DNA of 8,958 bases, taken from assembly GCA_014239715.1 (NCBI GenBank), contig JAAZYJ010000235.1:1-8958 (forward strand), given 5' to 3'. Made by a program: the position numbers and the translations under genes. Below are positions 1-7,161 of the stretch, in pieces. This DNA comes from Flavobacteriales bacterium (GTDB lineage: Bacteria > Bacteroidota > Bacteroidia > Flavobacteriales > Parvicellaceae). Positions within the stretch are counted from its first letter, which is position 1. Each line of letters begins with the position of its first letter. Below the pieces are notes generated by a model, which worked only from the letters and a program-made list of their open reading frames with translations, ran no database searches and was not told the origin of the DNA.

Positions 1-392
1 ACCATAACGCCAAAATTAATTAGTGAAGAGACCAAGGTTTTAAAATCATTGGTTCCGATAGCCAAACCAATTCCACGGATCGGGCCCATAAGCGGTGAGA
101 TCAACATTGCACCGATAATAACTGCGGTAGAATTATTGTTCAATCCAATGCACGCTACTACAATAGAGCAAACGAGAACCCAAACATTAGCCCCTCGAAA
201 CACAATATTCGCTTTTATAATCGCAATAGTAGCTGGTTTGTCAACTTCGTCCTTAATGCTCAGAATGTCCTTGATGAAACGGAAAAATGCCTTTGGAGCC
301 TGTTTGATCTGTTCCTTGTCAATTTTCGTTGGGTCGTAGTCAACTTTATGATCGTTGTTCTCGGCTGGGCTTTCTTGATCAGTAGTACTCAT
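1..392 (-). CDS. DUF389 family membrane protein (N-terminal 130 codons, cut by window edge)
   Basis: The reading frame is open from an ATG at 392 down to base 1, so the 3' part lies outside the window. Residues 1 to about 65 are polar and charged and are probably cytoplasmic. A hydrophobic segment follows at about 68-84. After it comes the stretch NNNSTAVIIGAMLISPLMGP (85-104), which I recognise as the signature of the DUF389 / TIGR00341-TIGR00271 'uncharacterized hydrophobic domain' family. A third hydrophobic segment begins near 120. Bacteroidota members usually run to several hundred residues, so most of the protein is missing here. The molecular function of the family is not established. 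The start lies 18 bp after the stop of the patatin-like gene on the same strand, so it is probably the last visible gene of that operon. The opposite-strand frame at 49-339 is its shadow. Confidence 0.88.
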   Translation of the reverse strand, partial: MSTTDQESPAENNDHKVDYDPTKIDKEQIKQAPKAFFRFIKDILSIKDEVDKPATIAIIKANIVFRGANVWVLVCSIVVACIGLNNNSTAVIIGAMLISPLMGPIRGIGLAIGTNDFKTLVSSLINFGVM

Positions 393-410
393 GATGTATG
401 AAAGTACATA

Positions 411-2738
411 TTATTCAGCCAATAATTCAAGTAATATCTTCGATTCCTTTTGATTGGCTTCTGAATAGATTTGTTTCTTGATTTGCTGTTTTTCCAATTT
501 CGTCAAATGGAAGCTGAGAGAGGCTTTTTCATGCCCTTCTTGTTCCAGTTCGAATGTTATCACTTCAATGGGGAACTTTGAGTTGGAAATAAAATGTTTC
601 AGGAGTTGATCGTTGTTGTAATCATGCACTTTTGTAAAATTTCCATAGAATGTTTTTAGGGGTGATGATATCCTGTCAGCGAAATTGGTATTTGTCGTGC
701 CTATCATTTCGAAATGCATTTTTGTATCCCTTATTTGAAGGATGATGACTCCCTTAGTGTTCGCGGCAATCCAATCGGAAAAAGCATCCAGGTATTTGAT
801 GGTGGATTTTGTCCCGATATTGTCTCTGATCCCTGCATCCATTACAGTTATTTCAGGTGTTGTTGGCAATGAAACCTGTGGCAGGATATATGGGAATGTA
901 GCGTTCATTCTCAAGGCGCTGGTGAATTTCAGATTGAGTGGGTCATGATTTTCTAATAAGCTCAGGTATTCTACATCTTCAACAGTGCCCCGGTAACTTT
1001 CTGACATGAAAGGTGAGCACATGTAGGACATTGGTTGGGCTGACACAAGAAGACGCCTACTATCATTGGCAATGGTAGGGGTAAAGACCATGATCGGAAT
1101 CTTGCCTTGTTGTTCAGGCAGTTTGTAGTCTTCCAATCGTTTATCTAATACGAAGTGCGTATTCAGGTTAAGCTGGTGCTCGAAAGTAAAGCCGCGATCT
1201 TTTTTGTAGATATATTTCCCGTCGGTGCAGTTTCTCAGCCGGATAAAAAAATCATTTGTTGCAATGCTAAGAGCTACTGGATTTAGAAGATCCTTACACA
1301 CGTTTTTGCCTAATTTTTGGATAGAGGCCTTACCGAGCTCCCCATTCTGCCTGCGAAGGTACAGCTCACGATAGTATGCAGATCCTATCATTCCACCGGA
1401 TGCCCCGGTTGCGAAATGAATGTTGTCATAGAACGTCTGATTCGTAATACTGTCCAGATGATTCAAAATTGAAAAATTCCATAGGGCAGATCTCAACCCG
1501 CCACCACTTGAATTAAGCACAATGAGATACGGGGTGCTTTCACCGGTTTCTTCTTTCCAGTTGTTGAGAGCAAGTAATCCCGCTTCAATGTCATTTTCTT
1601 GTTGCTGCTTATCTATTGTTTTGGCATTATTGGAGCCAAACGAATATTCAGCTGGGTCATTAGTATAATCAAGCCCATAGGCGTAGTTCCGATAGCTGGA
1701 GAAATTGAGCTGCCCACTGATCACATTGAATAGTAGGAATAAAAAGAAGAGAATAGGGATGGTCCATCCTCTGAACCAGCTGCGGAAGGCACTTAACAAC
1801 ATTAAGATCATAGTGCAAAGTAGGATTACACTCGCGCCAGCCGGTATAATAAAAACAGATACTTCTCTGAATATTCCAAGCATAAGGAAGGTTATAAACA
1901 GGGTGATCTCAAAGATTGAGGCATTCAGGTGATTTTGCAAAAAGACTTTTTTTAGAAGCTCATTATCATAATGTTCGCAGTCTCTCGCCAGCATTAGCTT
2001 AAACGATCTGCCTAGGTAAGTCTCAACCCTCCATCCAGCTCGTCTGTTCTGTCTTTTTTGCATCCTTTCGTACCATTTCTGAGCACGTGGAGAGGGTTCC
2101 TCCTCAGTTTGAGCACTTTTTATATTGTCAAAATAATCATCAGTTTTGCCTGATAATTTGAAAATATTCTTGTTAACTCTGAAAAAATAAATCACACTGA
2201 TACCCAGAAAAATGAGCATTCCGAAGACTAGGCCACCAATGTTCAAAATGATCTCAGTAACGGGGACAAGCTCATTTACATATTGGAACTGAATTGACTT
2301 TACAATTAATAGAATGATGTAGGTGCCCGGGATCAGGAAATTATTGATAGAATATTTGTGGAAAGGACGCAGCAGGGTTGCAATGAAAGGGAAAACGGGC
2401 CCATTTTTAATATAGCTGTAGATGTTGAAAGCAGAAATAAATCCTCCGATGGAAAATCCTAAAATTGAAAAAGACCAAAAGTTTACTTCTCCAAGATATT
2501 CAGGGTACAAGAACAAGTAATTCATGCCATACTTTGTTCCAAGCCATCCCAATAAAAATCCAAATAAAAGGAACCACAGGAAAAGAAGTAAGAAATTATG
2601 TTTGATGTGCACTAGAATTAGCTGGATAGGAAAAAAGTATATGATTCTTGATAGCGTTGGCCTACTTCTCCTGTTTGATTCAGGGTCATCAGCAGCCGGC
2701 GAATCAGAGTATTTTCTTTCAGATGAACTTTTGAACAT
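411..2738 (-). CDS. Polytopic membrane protein with C-terminal patatin-like phospholipase domain
   Basis: The 775-aa product has two parts. Residues 1-345 hold about seven hydrophobic segments (near 48-66, 88-108, 132-150, 160-187, 273-290, 293-317 and 325-341). A basic 85-residue loop lies between the fourth and fifth. Residues of about 402-775 form a patatin-like serine hydrolase domain: GGGLR oxyanion-hole motif at 412-416, GASGG nucleophile elbow at 445-449 with Ser447, and DAG at 634-636 with Asp634. Together these give the Ser-Asp dyad of the family. The predicted activity is lipid acyl hydrolysis at a membrane; the substrate is unknown. The N-terminus carries arginines before the first helix, and an odd helix count would place the lipase domain outside the cytoplasm. 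It starts 19 bp after the SirB1-like gene and ends 18 bp before the DUF389 gene. Lipase fold is confident; topology and role are inference. Confidence 0.88.
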   Translation of the reverse strand: MFKSSSERKYSDSPAADDPESNRRSRPTLSRIIYFFPIQLILVHIKHNFLLLFLWFLLFGFLLGWLGTKYGMNYLFLYPEYLGEVNFWSFSILGFSIGGFISAFNIYSYIKNGPVFPFIATLLRPFHKYSINNFLIPGTYIILLIVKSIQFQYVNELVPVTEIILNIGGLVFGMLIFLGISVIYFFRVNKNIFKLSGKTDDYFDNIKSAQTEEEPSPRAQKWYERMQKRQNRRAGWRVETYLGRSFKLMLARDCEHYDNELLKKVFLQNHLNASIFEITLFITFLMLGIFREVSVFIIPAGASVILLCTMILMLLSAFRSWFRGWTIPILFFLFLLFNVISGQLNFSSYRNYAYGLDYTNDPAEYSFGSNNAKTIDKQQQENDIEAGLLALNNWKEETGESTPYLIVLNSSGGGLRSALWNFSILNHLDSITNQTFYDNIHFATGASGGMIGSAYYRELYLRRQNGELGKASIQKLGKNVCKDLLNPVALSIATNDFFIRLRNCTDGKYIYKKDRGFTFEHQLNLNTHFVLDKRLEDYKLPEQQGKIPIMVFTPTIANDSRRLLVSAQPMSYMCSPFMSESYRGTVEDVEYLSLLENHDPLNLKFTSALRMNATFPYILPQVSLPTTPEITVMDAGIRDNIGTKSTIKYLDAFSDWIAANTKGVIILQIRDTKMHFEMIGTTNTNFADRISSPLKTFYGNFTKVHDYNNDQLLKHFISNSKFPIEVITFELEQEGHEKASLSFHLTKLEKQQIKKQIYSEANQKESKILLELLAE

Positions 2739-2757
2739 AGATTTAATTTATCCAGCC

Positions 2758-3639
2758 TTATGATTCCATGGAACTATGGAGCTCTCTGAGTTCATCAACT
2801 TTCTCCGGGTATCCGAGTTTTTCGTAACTATAGATCAAGTTAGCAATAATTCGTTTTACGATATCAATGTTGTTGCAGGGTTCGAAAAAAGTTGATTTTG
2901 GTTCCAGTTTCAATTGCTCTAAAAATTGTTCTATTTCAGTTCTGTTAAAAATGGTCCCTCGGCTAAAAGGATTGATATAGAACAGGACGCCGTCATTTTC
3001 CTGGTCTGGGTCTACAAAGTCCAGAATTTTGTTTTTATCTCGGTAGGCCAACACAAAATGGCTTGGCAGATTAACACCGTATATCGGAACATCAAGTTGT
3101 TGCCCAAGTATACAGTAGAGTATCGCTAAAGATAAAGGGTTGCCCTTCTTTGTTTCCAGGACAGTACTCAGATAGGAATTTTGGGGAGAGTGATAGTTCT
3201 TTTTATTACCGCTGAACCCGTGCAATTCGAATAGGATGTAGTTAAAGACCCTGATCTCTTCAAATGCAGTTAGGTTATTGTTGAGTTCGATCCAGATGTC
3301 TTGACGTAAAGCCCCGATCTTACTCCGAATGTCTTCTTCATCAATGTCGGGATATTGATATCGGTTCACTATAAGTACTCCTTCAAGAAGGTCTTCGCCT
3401 CCGTCGTTAGCCCATTTGTAAAGTGCGTGATAAACGGAATCAAATTGAATTTTATGGATAATGTTTTCGATCCTTGTTTGGTACAAAAGACCAAGCTCTT
3501 GATTTTCCCATGCTTCTTCTAAAAATGGTATGACTTTGTCGCCGATTGAAAGTATCTTGGTCCGGATCTGGTTGAATACGACTTCGTCCGGGTCATCGAT
3601 CAAGTGAATTAGAGCCTCTATTTCCGTTTTGAATGCCAT
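2758..3639 (-). CDS. SirB1-like transglutaminase-fold protein, probably non-catalytic
   Basis: The 293-aa soluble protein shows no signal peptide. Residues 1 to about 65 are helical and may be HEAT-like. Residues of about 70-235 match the SirB1 / Transglut_core2 family, with KGNPLSLAILY at 165-175, LPSHFVLAY at 191-199 (His194 in the family's histidine position) and FYINPFSRG at 220-228. The C-terminal 50 residues are helical and TPR-like, ending in YEKLGYPEKVDELRELH. In true transglutaminases a Cys-His-Asp triad is expected. Here the first motif holds Ser170 rather than Cys, and the third has Asn223 where many relatives have Asp, so enzymatic activity is doubtful. SirB1-family proteins are widespread, and their biochemical role is not settled. 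The gene sits 51 bp after the nucleoside phosphorylase and 19 bp before the patatin gene. A weak GATATTTG element (3660-3653) precedes the start. Confidence 0.85.
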   Translation of the reverse strand: MAFKTEIEALIHLIDDPDEVVFNQIRTKILSIGDKVIPFLEEAWENQELGLLYQTRIENIIHKIQFDSVYHALYKWANDGGEDLLEGVLIVNRYQYPDIDEEDIRSKIGALRQDIWIELNNNLTAFEEIRVFNYILFELHGFSGNKKNYHSPQNSYLSTVLETKKGNPLSLAILYCILGQQLDVPIYGVNLPSHFVLAYRDKNKILDFVDPDQENDGVLFYINPFSRGTIFNRTEIEQFLEQLKLEPKSTFFEPCNNIDIVKRIIANLIYSYEKLGYPEKVDELRELHSSMES

Positions 3640-3690
3640 GTAATTATCAACGCAAATATCGGAGGTAAAGTTTCCGAATTACCCTCAATG

Positions 3691-4614
3691 TCAGCCGTTT
3701 TTATCAACAGCGTCTTGTTTGCGGACAATTTTGTCTAACAAATCAATGATCAACCTGTCAACAGTTGATTTGTAATCTTTGCTGTATTCTTTTTTGAATC
3801 TATTTGCAATAATTGCGCAAACTGTACATGAATGATGCCCCAGACTTCCCGAGAGACCGTAAAGCGCCGAAGTTTCCATTTCAAAGTTGGTGATCCGATG
3901 CCCGTTGAATTCAAACTGTCGCAGTTTTTCATTCAGGTTGTTGATTTTTGGAGAAAGTCGCAGGCTTCTTCCCTGAGGGCCGTAAAAACCATGGGCAGTG
4001 GCTGTGATCCCGTGTATCATTCCGTCTCCAATAACCGACAATAAGTCACCAGATCCTTTGGCAATGTACGGCGGATTCAGATCGGAAGTCCATCCGGTTT
4101 GTTGCATAAATGCAGACTGAATAGCCAGCTCTTCAGACGAGAATGAAGCTTCATAAAAATTCAAAAGTCCGTCGAACCCAAGGCCGTGTGTAGAGACTAC
4201 AAATGAATCGACAGGAATGTCTTCTTGCAATGCTCCGGAAGTTCCCAGTCTGATAATATTCAGCGATTTGGGATTTTTGTTGATTGTTCTTGTCTTTAGG
4301 TCAATATTTGCCAGTGCATCAAGTTCGTTAACAACAATGTCGATGTTGTCGCAGCCGATGCCGGTTGACATAACTGTTATGCCCACATTCCCAATTCGCC
4401 CGGTGTGTGTCACAAATTCTCGATTCTCAATTCTGTGTTCAACAACGTCGAAATGGCGTGAAACTCTTTCAACTCGATTCTGATCGCCTACGACAATTAT
4501 GGTGTCAGCAATCTCCTCGGGTCGCAGATTAAGATGATAGATTGCGCCTTGCTCAGTTACAATAAGCTCAGATGGCTCGAGTGGGGCAGGGTGATATGTT
4601 GTTTTTGGAATCAT
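3691..4614 (-). CDS. Nucleoside phosphorylase, uridine phosphorylase type
   Basis: The 307-aa protein belongs to the PNP/UDP phosphorylase family, which splits nucleosides with phosphate into base plus ribose-1-phosphate for salvage in the cytoplasm. Visible motifs line up with E. coli uridine phosphorylase: VVGDQNRV (41-48, with Arg47 in the phosphate-binding position), ENREF (63-67), STGIGCDN (83-90), RLGTSGA (122-128) and NFEMET (243-248) for ribose binding. FYGPQGR (210-216) has the Gln-x-Arg spacing that binds uracil in uridine phosphorylases, so uridine is the likeliest substrate. The usual PGDP motif reads VGDQ here, a modest departure. At 307 residues it is longer than the roughly 250-residue E. 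coli enzyme, mainly through the N-terminal 30 residues and the C-terminus. The gene leads the minus-strand operon and begins 77 bp after the DUF4197 gene, beyond a terminator. Substrate assignment is moderate; the family is sure. Confidence 0.88.
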   Translation of the reverse strand: MIPKTTYHPAPLEPSELIVTEQGAIYHLNLRPEEIADTIIVVGDQNRVERVSRHFDVVEHRIENREFVTHTGRIGNVGITVMSTGIGCDNIDIVVNELDALANIDLKTRTINKNPKSLNIIRLGTSGALQEDIPVDSFVVSTHGLGFDGLLNFYEASFSSEELAIQSAFMQQTGWTSDLNPPYIAKGSGDLLSVIGDGMIHGITATAHGFYGPQGRSLRLSPKINNLNEKLRQFEFNGHRITNFEMETSALYGLSGSLGHHSCTVCAIIANRFKKEYSKDYKSTVDRLIIDLLDKIVRKQDAVDKNG

Positions 4615-4629
4615 GTGTTTATGTCAGGA

Positions 4630-4637
4630 CAAAACTA
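4630..4637 (-). promoter_or_regulatory. Candidate -7 promoter element of the phosphorylase operon
   Basis: The minus strand reads TAGTTTTG, a full match to the Bacteroidota -7 consensus TAnnTTTG, ending 15 nt before the ATG at 4614. No TTG is seen at the expected -33 distance, where the preceding terminator hairpin sits. The predicted leader would be only about 10 nt. The match is suggestive, not proof. Confidence 0.35.
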
Positions 4638-4639
4638 AA

Positions 4640-4667
4640 ATAAAAAATCCCGCAGTGTGCAGGATTT
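4640..4667 (-). terminator. Intrinsic terminator after the DUF4197 gene
   Basis: Read on the minus strand, AAATCC-T-GCA, a CAC loop, and TGC-G-GGATTT form a 10-bp stem with one U-G wobble (arms 4667-4658 and 4654-4645). The run TTTTTTATTTTA follows directly. It lies 25 bp past the stop codon at 4692, in the right place to end the DUF4197 transcript and separate it from the phosphorylase operon. Confidence 0.8.
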
Positions 4668-4691
4668 AATAATTCAATTAGTCAGGTAATT

Positions 4692-5441
4692 CTAGTTCCC
4701 GCCATTCGCTTCAGAGCTGCCAAAGACCTTTTTAAGGATATCATTTACTCTGGCCATAGGGTCTTTTCTTATCTTTTTTTCCTCATCAGCAATAAGAGTA
4801 AAAAGCCCGGCGATAGCTTTGTCACATACATAATTGTTCAAGTCCGGATCTACGGCTTTACCACCTGTCAATAACATGGCCTTATTATAGGCATTGGCAA
4901 CAGGCTCCCACTTATTGGTCAGCTGCACTTTGCTGATGGAAGCTTTTATCTTTGGCATGAATGCTTCTTTCAGACTTGCTGAGGTCTTATCCTTTAAGTA
5001 ATTTGTTGCGGCAAAATCATCACCTTGAAGTATAGCTAAGCCGTCAGACACCGTCATTCCTTTTACGGCTTCGACAAATATCGGCTTAGCAGATATTGCA
5101 GCATCTTCCGCAGCTCTATTCAAGGTCATAACGAACTCATCAACTTTCGCCTGCCCTCCAGGTATCTTGACTACTTTTTCCCGTACTTTTTCAGCCTCAG
5201 GAGGGAATGGGAGTTTTATTTTTGAATTTTTCAAAAATCCATCTGCTTTGCTTGCAGCTGACGAGGAGTTTCCTGCCCCTACAGTAAGCGCATTTTTTAG
5301 CCCTTCAATTATTTCACTTTGCGATAGTCCAGTACTTCCTGTGCTTGTTGACGGAAGTTCTATGCCTGCTTCACTAAGCACTTCACATGAAGCAAATGCC
5401 AGCCCAATTCCAAATAGACCAATTAATATTTTCTTTTTCAT
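4692..5441 (-). CDS. DUF4197 family lipoprotein
   Basis: The product from the ATG at 5441 is 249 aa. It begins with a lipoprotein signal peptide: MKKK, a hydrophobic core to residue 16, then FASC with Cys19 as the likely lipidated residue. A Ser/Thr-rich linker (about 30-38) follows, and then a DUF4197 domain fills the rest. Characteristic stretches are SEIIEGLKNALTVGA, ILQGDDFAATNYLKDKTSASL, and the C-terminal block in which DKAIAGLFTLIADEEKKIRK precedes DPMARVNDILKKVFG. The family is common in Bacteroidota and Proteobacteria, and its function is unknown; location in the cell envelope follows from the signal. The longer frame to 5486 starts at a TTG and would bury the signal peptide, so I chose 5441. 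The gene is divergent from cinA and has its own terminator, so it is probably transcribed alone. Confidence 0.9.
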   Translation of the reverse strand: MKKKILIGLFGIGLAFASCEVLSEAGIELPSTSTGSTGLSQSEIIEGLKNALTVGAGNSSSAASKADGFLKNSKIKLPFPPEAEKVREKVVKIPGGQAKVDEFVMTLNRAAEDAAISAKPIFVEAVKGMTVSDGLAILQGDDFAATNYLKDKTSASLKEAFMPKIKASISKVQLTNKWEPVANAYNKAMLLTGGKAVDPDLNNYVCDKAIAGLFTLIADEEKKIRKDPMARVNDILKKVFGSSEANGGN

Positions 5442-5501
5442 ATTCTTGTCTTTACTTTCGAGGTAAACATACAAAGATTTTGCCAAAATAAATTGATTGG
5501 T
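5442..5501. promoter_or_regulatory. Divergent promoter region between the DUF4197 gene and cinA
   Basis: The 60 bp between the two ATG codons must hold both start signals. It is AT-rich with no Shine-Dalgarno sequence for either gene. Only partial -7-like matches appear: AATCTTTG on the minus strand at 5479-5472 (one mismatch to TAnnTTTG) and AGATTTTG on the plus strand at 5475-5482 (two mismatches). Neither has a well-spaced TTG. The region is inferred from gene layout; the individual elements are weak. Confidence 0.4.
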
Positions 5502-6758
5502 ATGCAGGCAGAAATTATTACAATTGGAGATGAACTTTTAATCGGCCAAACGGTAGATACTAATTCGGCATGGATAGGGGCTGAGCTGGCCAAACAAGGG
5601 ATCAAAGTACATCAGATCACCTCTATTACAGATCAGAAGGAGCATATTATGGCAACTTTGCAGCAGGCTGAAAGCAGATCTGATTTAATTCTGATTACAG
5701 GTGGTTTGGGGCCAACTAAAGATGATATAACAAAGGCCACATTATGCGATTATTTTGATACTACCTTGGAAATGAACCAGGAGGTACTTGATGAGATCGT
5801 CAATTATTTCAAGAAAAGGGAAATAAAGGTGCTTCAAGTGAACAGAGATCAAGCAATGCTGCCAAAAAGTGCTAAGGTCATTCGAAACTGGCAGGGAACA
5901 GCTAGCGGAATGTGGTTCGAAAAACAAGCAAAGGTATTTGTGTCCATGCCGGGCGTTCCTTATGAAATGAAAGCAATGATGGAGGAGTCAGTTCTTCCAA
6001 TGATCAAGCACTATTTTAACTTCACACCAAGAGCGTTTAAGACCATTATGACAGCCGGCATTCCGGAATCCTCATTGGCCGAGAAGCTAGTGGACTGGGA
6101 GGCAAGCTTGAGAGAAGAGGGCTTCGCTCTGGCTTATCTTCCCTCGCCCGGAATAGTAAAGCTAAGAATTACCGGTCAGTCTGAAAATCAAAAAGACGCT
6201 ACTGAAAATGTGTACAGAAAGGTGCAGGAGGTCAGGCCAATTATAGAACCCTATATTTTTGGCTATGATGGGGTGACATTACAAGAGGTCATCGGCGAAT
6301 TATTGTTGAAAAGAAATGCAACTTTGAGCACTGCCGAAAGCTGTACTTCGGGTTACTTAGCAAGTCGAATTACAATGGTTCCTGGGAGCTCAGCATACTA
6401 TGTGGGCTCAGTAATTACCTATTCTTATGAGTCAAAAACAGCCGAGCTTAATGTGAATCCGGATCTTTTGATAAAATATGGCGCCGTAAGTGAGAAAGTA
6501 ATTGTTGAAATGGCCCGAGGGATCAGAGAAAAATTTGGAACAGACTATGGCGTTGCCACTTCAGGGATCGCCGGCCCTGGAGGTGGCACTCCGGATAAAC
6601 CTGTTGGTACAGTGTGGATAGCTGTTTCAAGTGAATCTGGAGTGACGTGTAAGTGTTATTATTTCGGGAATAATCGCAATCGGAATATTCAGCGCACAGC
6701 TATTCAGGCTATGGGAATGCTGAGAAAGGTCATTATCGGTAAAGAGGAATGGATATAG
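5502..6758 (+). CDS. cinA: CinA: NMN deamidase / competence-damage inducible protein A
   Basis: The 418-aa cytoplasmic protein has the full two-domain CinA layout. Residues 1 to about 170 are the MoaB/MogA-like domain (COG1058), opening with QAEIITIGDELLIGQ and containing ITGGLGPTKDDIT at 65-77. Residues of about 255-415 are the CinA C-terminal (PncC) domain, which deamidates nicotinamide mononucleotide to nicotinate mononucleotide in pyridine nucleotide recycling. There AESC at 278-281 holds the catalytic Ser280, Lys312 of YSYESK matches the conserved lysine, and SGIAGPGGGTPDKPVGT is intact (354-370). Length is normal for the family. I start at ATG 5502, giving MQAEIITIGDE as in relatives, rather than at TTG 5493. 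It precedes rpmB, a neighbourhood I recall from other Bacteroidota. No terminator is visible after the stop, so read-through to rpmB is possible. Confidence 0.95.
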   Translation: MQAEIITIGDELLIGQTVDTNSAWIGAELAKQGIKVHQITSITDQKEHIMATLQQAESRSDLILITGGLGPTKDDITKATLCDYFDTTLEMNQEVLDEIVNYFKKREIKVLQVNRDQAMLPKSAKVIRNWQGTASGMWFEKQAKVFVSMPGVPYEMKAMMEESVLPMIKHYFNFTPRAFKTIMTAGIPESSLAEKLVDWEASLREEGFALAYLPSPGIVKLRITGQSENQKDATENVYRKVQEVRPIIEPYIFGYDGVTLQEVIGELLLKRNATLSTAESCTSGYLASRITMVPGSSAYYVGSVITYSYESKTAELNVNPDLLIKYGAVSEKVIVEMARGIREKFGTDYGVATSGIAGPGGGTPDKPVGTVWIAVSSESGVTCKCYYFGNNRNRNIQRTAIQAMGMLRKVIIGKEEWI

Positions 6759-6807
6759 GCTATTATATGTGTACAACTAAATTACATTGAACATCTGACC
6801 GTGGATA

Positions 6808-6819
6808 TCAATTAATTGA
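6808..6819. repeat. Perfect 12-bp palindrome upstream of rpmB
   Basis: TCAATTAATTGA is its own reverse complement. It sits in the 141-bp gap between cinA and rpmB, about 17 bp upstream of the candidate -33 element. It could be a regulator binding site, but AT-rich palindromes of this length also arise by chance. No function is claimed. Confidence 0.4.
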
Positions 6820-6836
6820 AATATTTGAGTCCTGTA

Positions 6837-6867
6837 TTGATTGTTCAAATAAAAATCACGTAATTTG
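6837..6867 (+). promoter_or_regulatory. Candidate promoter of rpmB
   Basis: TAATTTG at 6861-6867 resembles the Bacteroidota -7 element, lacking one base of TAnnTTTG. Two upstream TTG triplets, at 6837 and 6841, give spacers of 21 and 17 nt, in the range reported for the -33 element. The predicted start near 6873 leaves a leader of about 25-30 nt. Confidence 0.5.
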
Positions 6868-6870
6868 CGC

Positions 6871-6882
6871 TCCCATTTGGGA
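6871..6882 (+). other. Small hairpin in the rpmB 5' leader
   Basis: TCCC-ATTT-GGGA forms a 4-bp stem with a 4-nt loop, ending 17 nt before the rpmB ATG and lying at the predicted 5' end of the transcript. The stem is short; it might stabilise the RNA or take part in translational control, but this is inference. Confidence 0.35.
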
Positions 6883-6899
6883 ATTTAAAAAATTGAAGC

Positions 6900-7136
6900 A
6901 TGTCAAGAGTTTGTCAGATAACAGGAAAAAGGGTAATTGCAGGTAACAATGTGTCTCACTCTAAAAGAAGAACCAAAAGAAAGTTTTATCCAAATTTGGT
7001 TACAAAGAGATTCTACATCCCTGAGGAAGACAAGTGGATCACACTGAAAGTCTCTGCCTCTGCTCTTAGAACAATTAATAAAAATGGCATTTCAGCAACA
7101 ATAAAGGATGCCAGAGCAAAAGGATTCTTAAAATAG
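6900..7136 (+). CDS. rpmB: 50S ribosomal protein L28 (bL28)
   Basis: The 78-aa basic protein matches bL28 along its length: [20 protein letters not shown] at residues 2-21, then [11 protein letters not shown], and the RTINKNGI stretch (71-78% along the chain). It is a structural component of the large ribosomal subunit. Zinc-binding L28 proteins carry two Cys pairs; only Cys5 is present here, so this is the zinc-independent form. There is no Shine-Dalgarno sequence before the ATG (AAATTGAAGC precedes it), as usual in this phylum. A promoter candidate lies upstream and a strong terminator closely downstream, so the gene may be transcribed as its own short unit. It is separated from rpmG by the peptidase gene. 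Confidence 0.97.
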   Translation: MSRVCQITGKRVIAGNNVSHSKRRTKRKFYPNLVTKRFYIPEEDKWITLKVSASALRTINKNGISATIKDARAKGFLK

Positions 7137-7161
7137 GCCGAAGCCATGTACATTTGATGAG

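Noticed and set aside
49..339. Plus-strand 96-aa open frame
   Set aside because: It lies entirely opposite the DUF389 gene, whose protein signature is clear on the minus strand.
4217..4483. Plus-strand 88-aa open frame
   Set aside because: It is antisense to conserved motifs of the nucleoside phosphorylase and shows no family features.
5442..5486. N-terminal extension of the DUF4197 protein to a TTG at 5486
   Set aside because: It would place 15 residues before a textbook lipoprotein signal peptide and use up the divergent promoter region.
5493..5501. TTG start of cinA three codons upstream
   Set aside because: The ATG at 5502 gives the family's usual N-terminus; the extra residues add nothing conserved.
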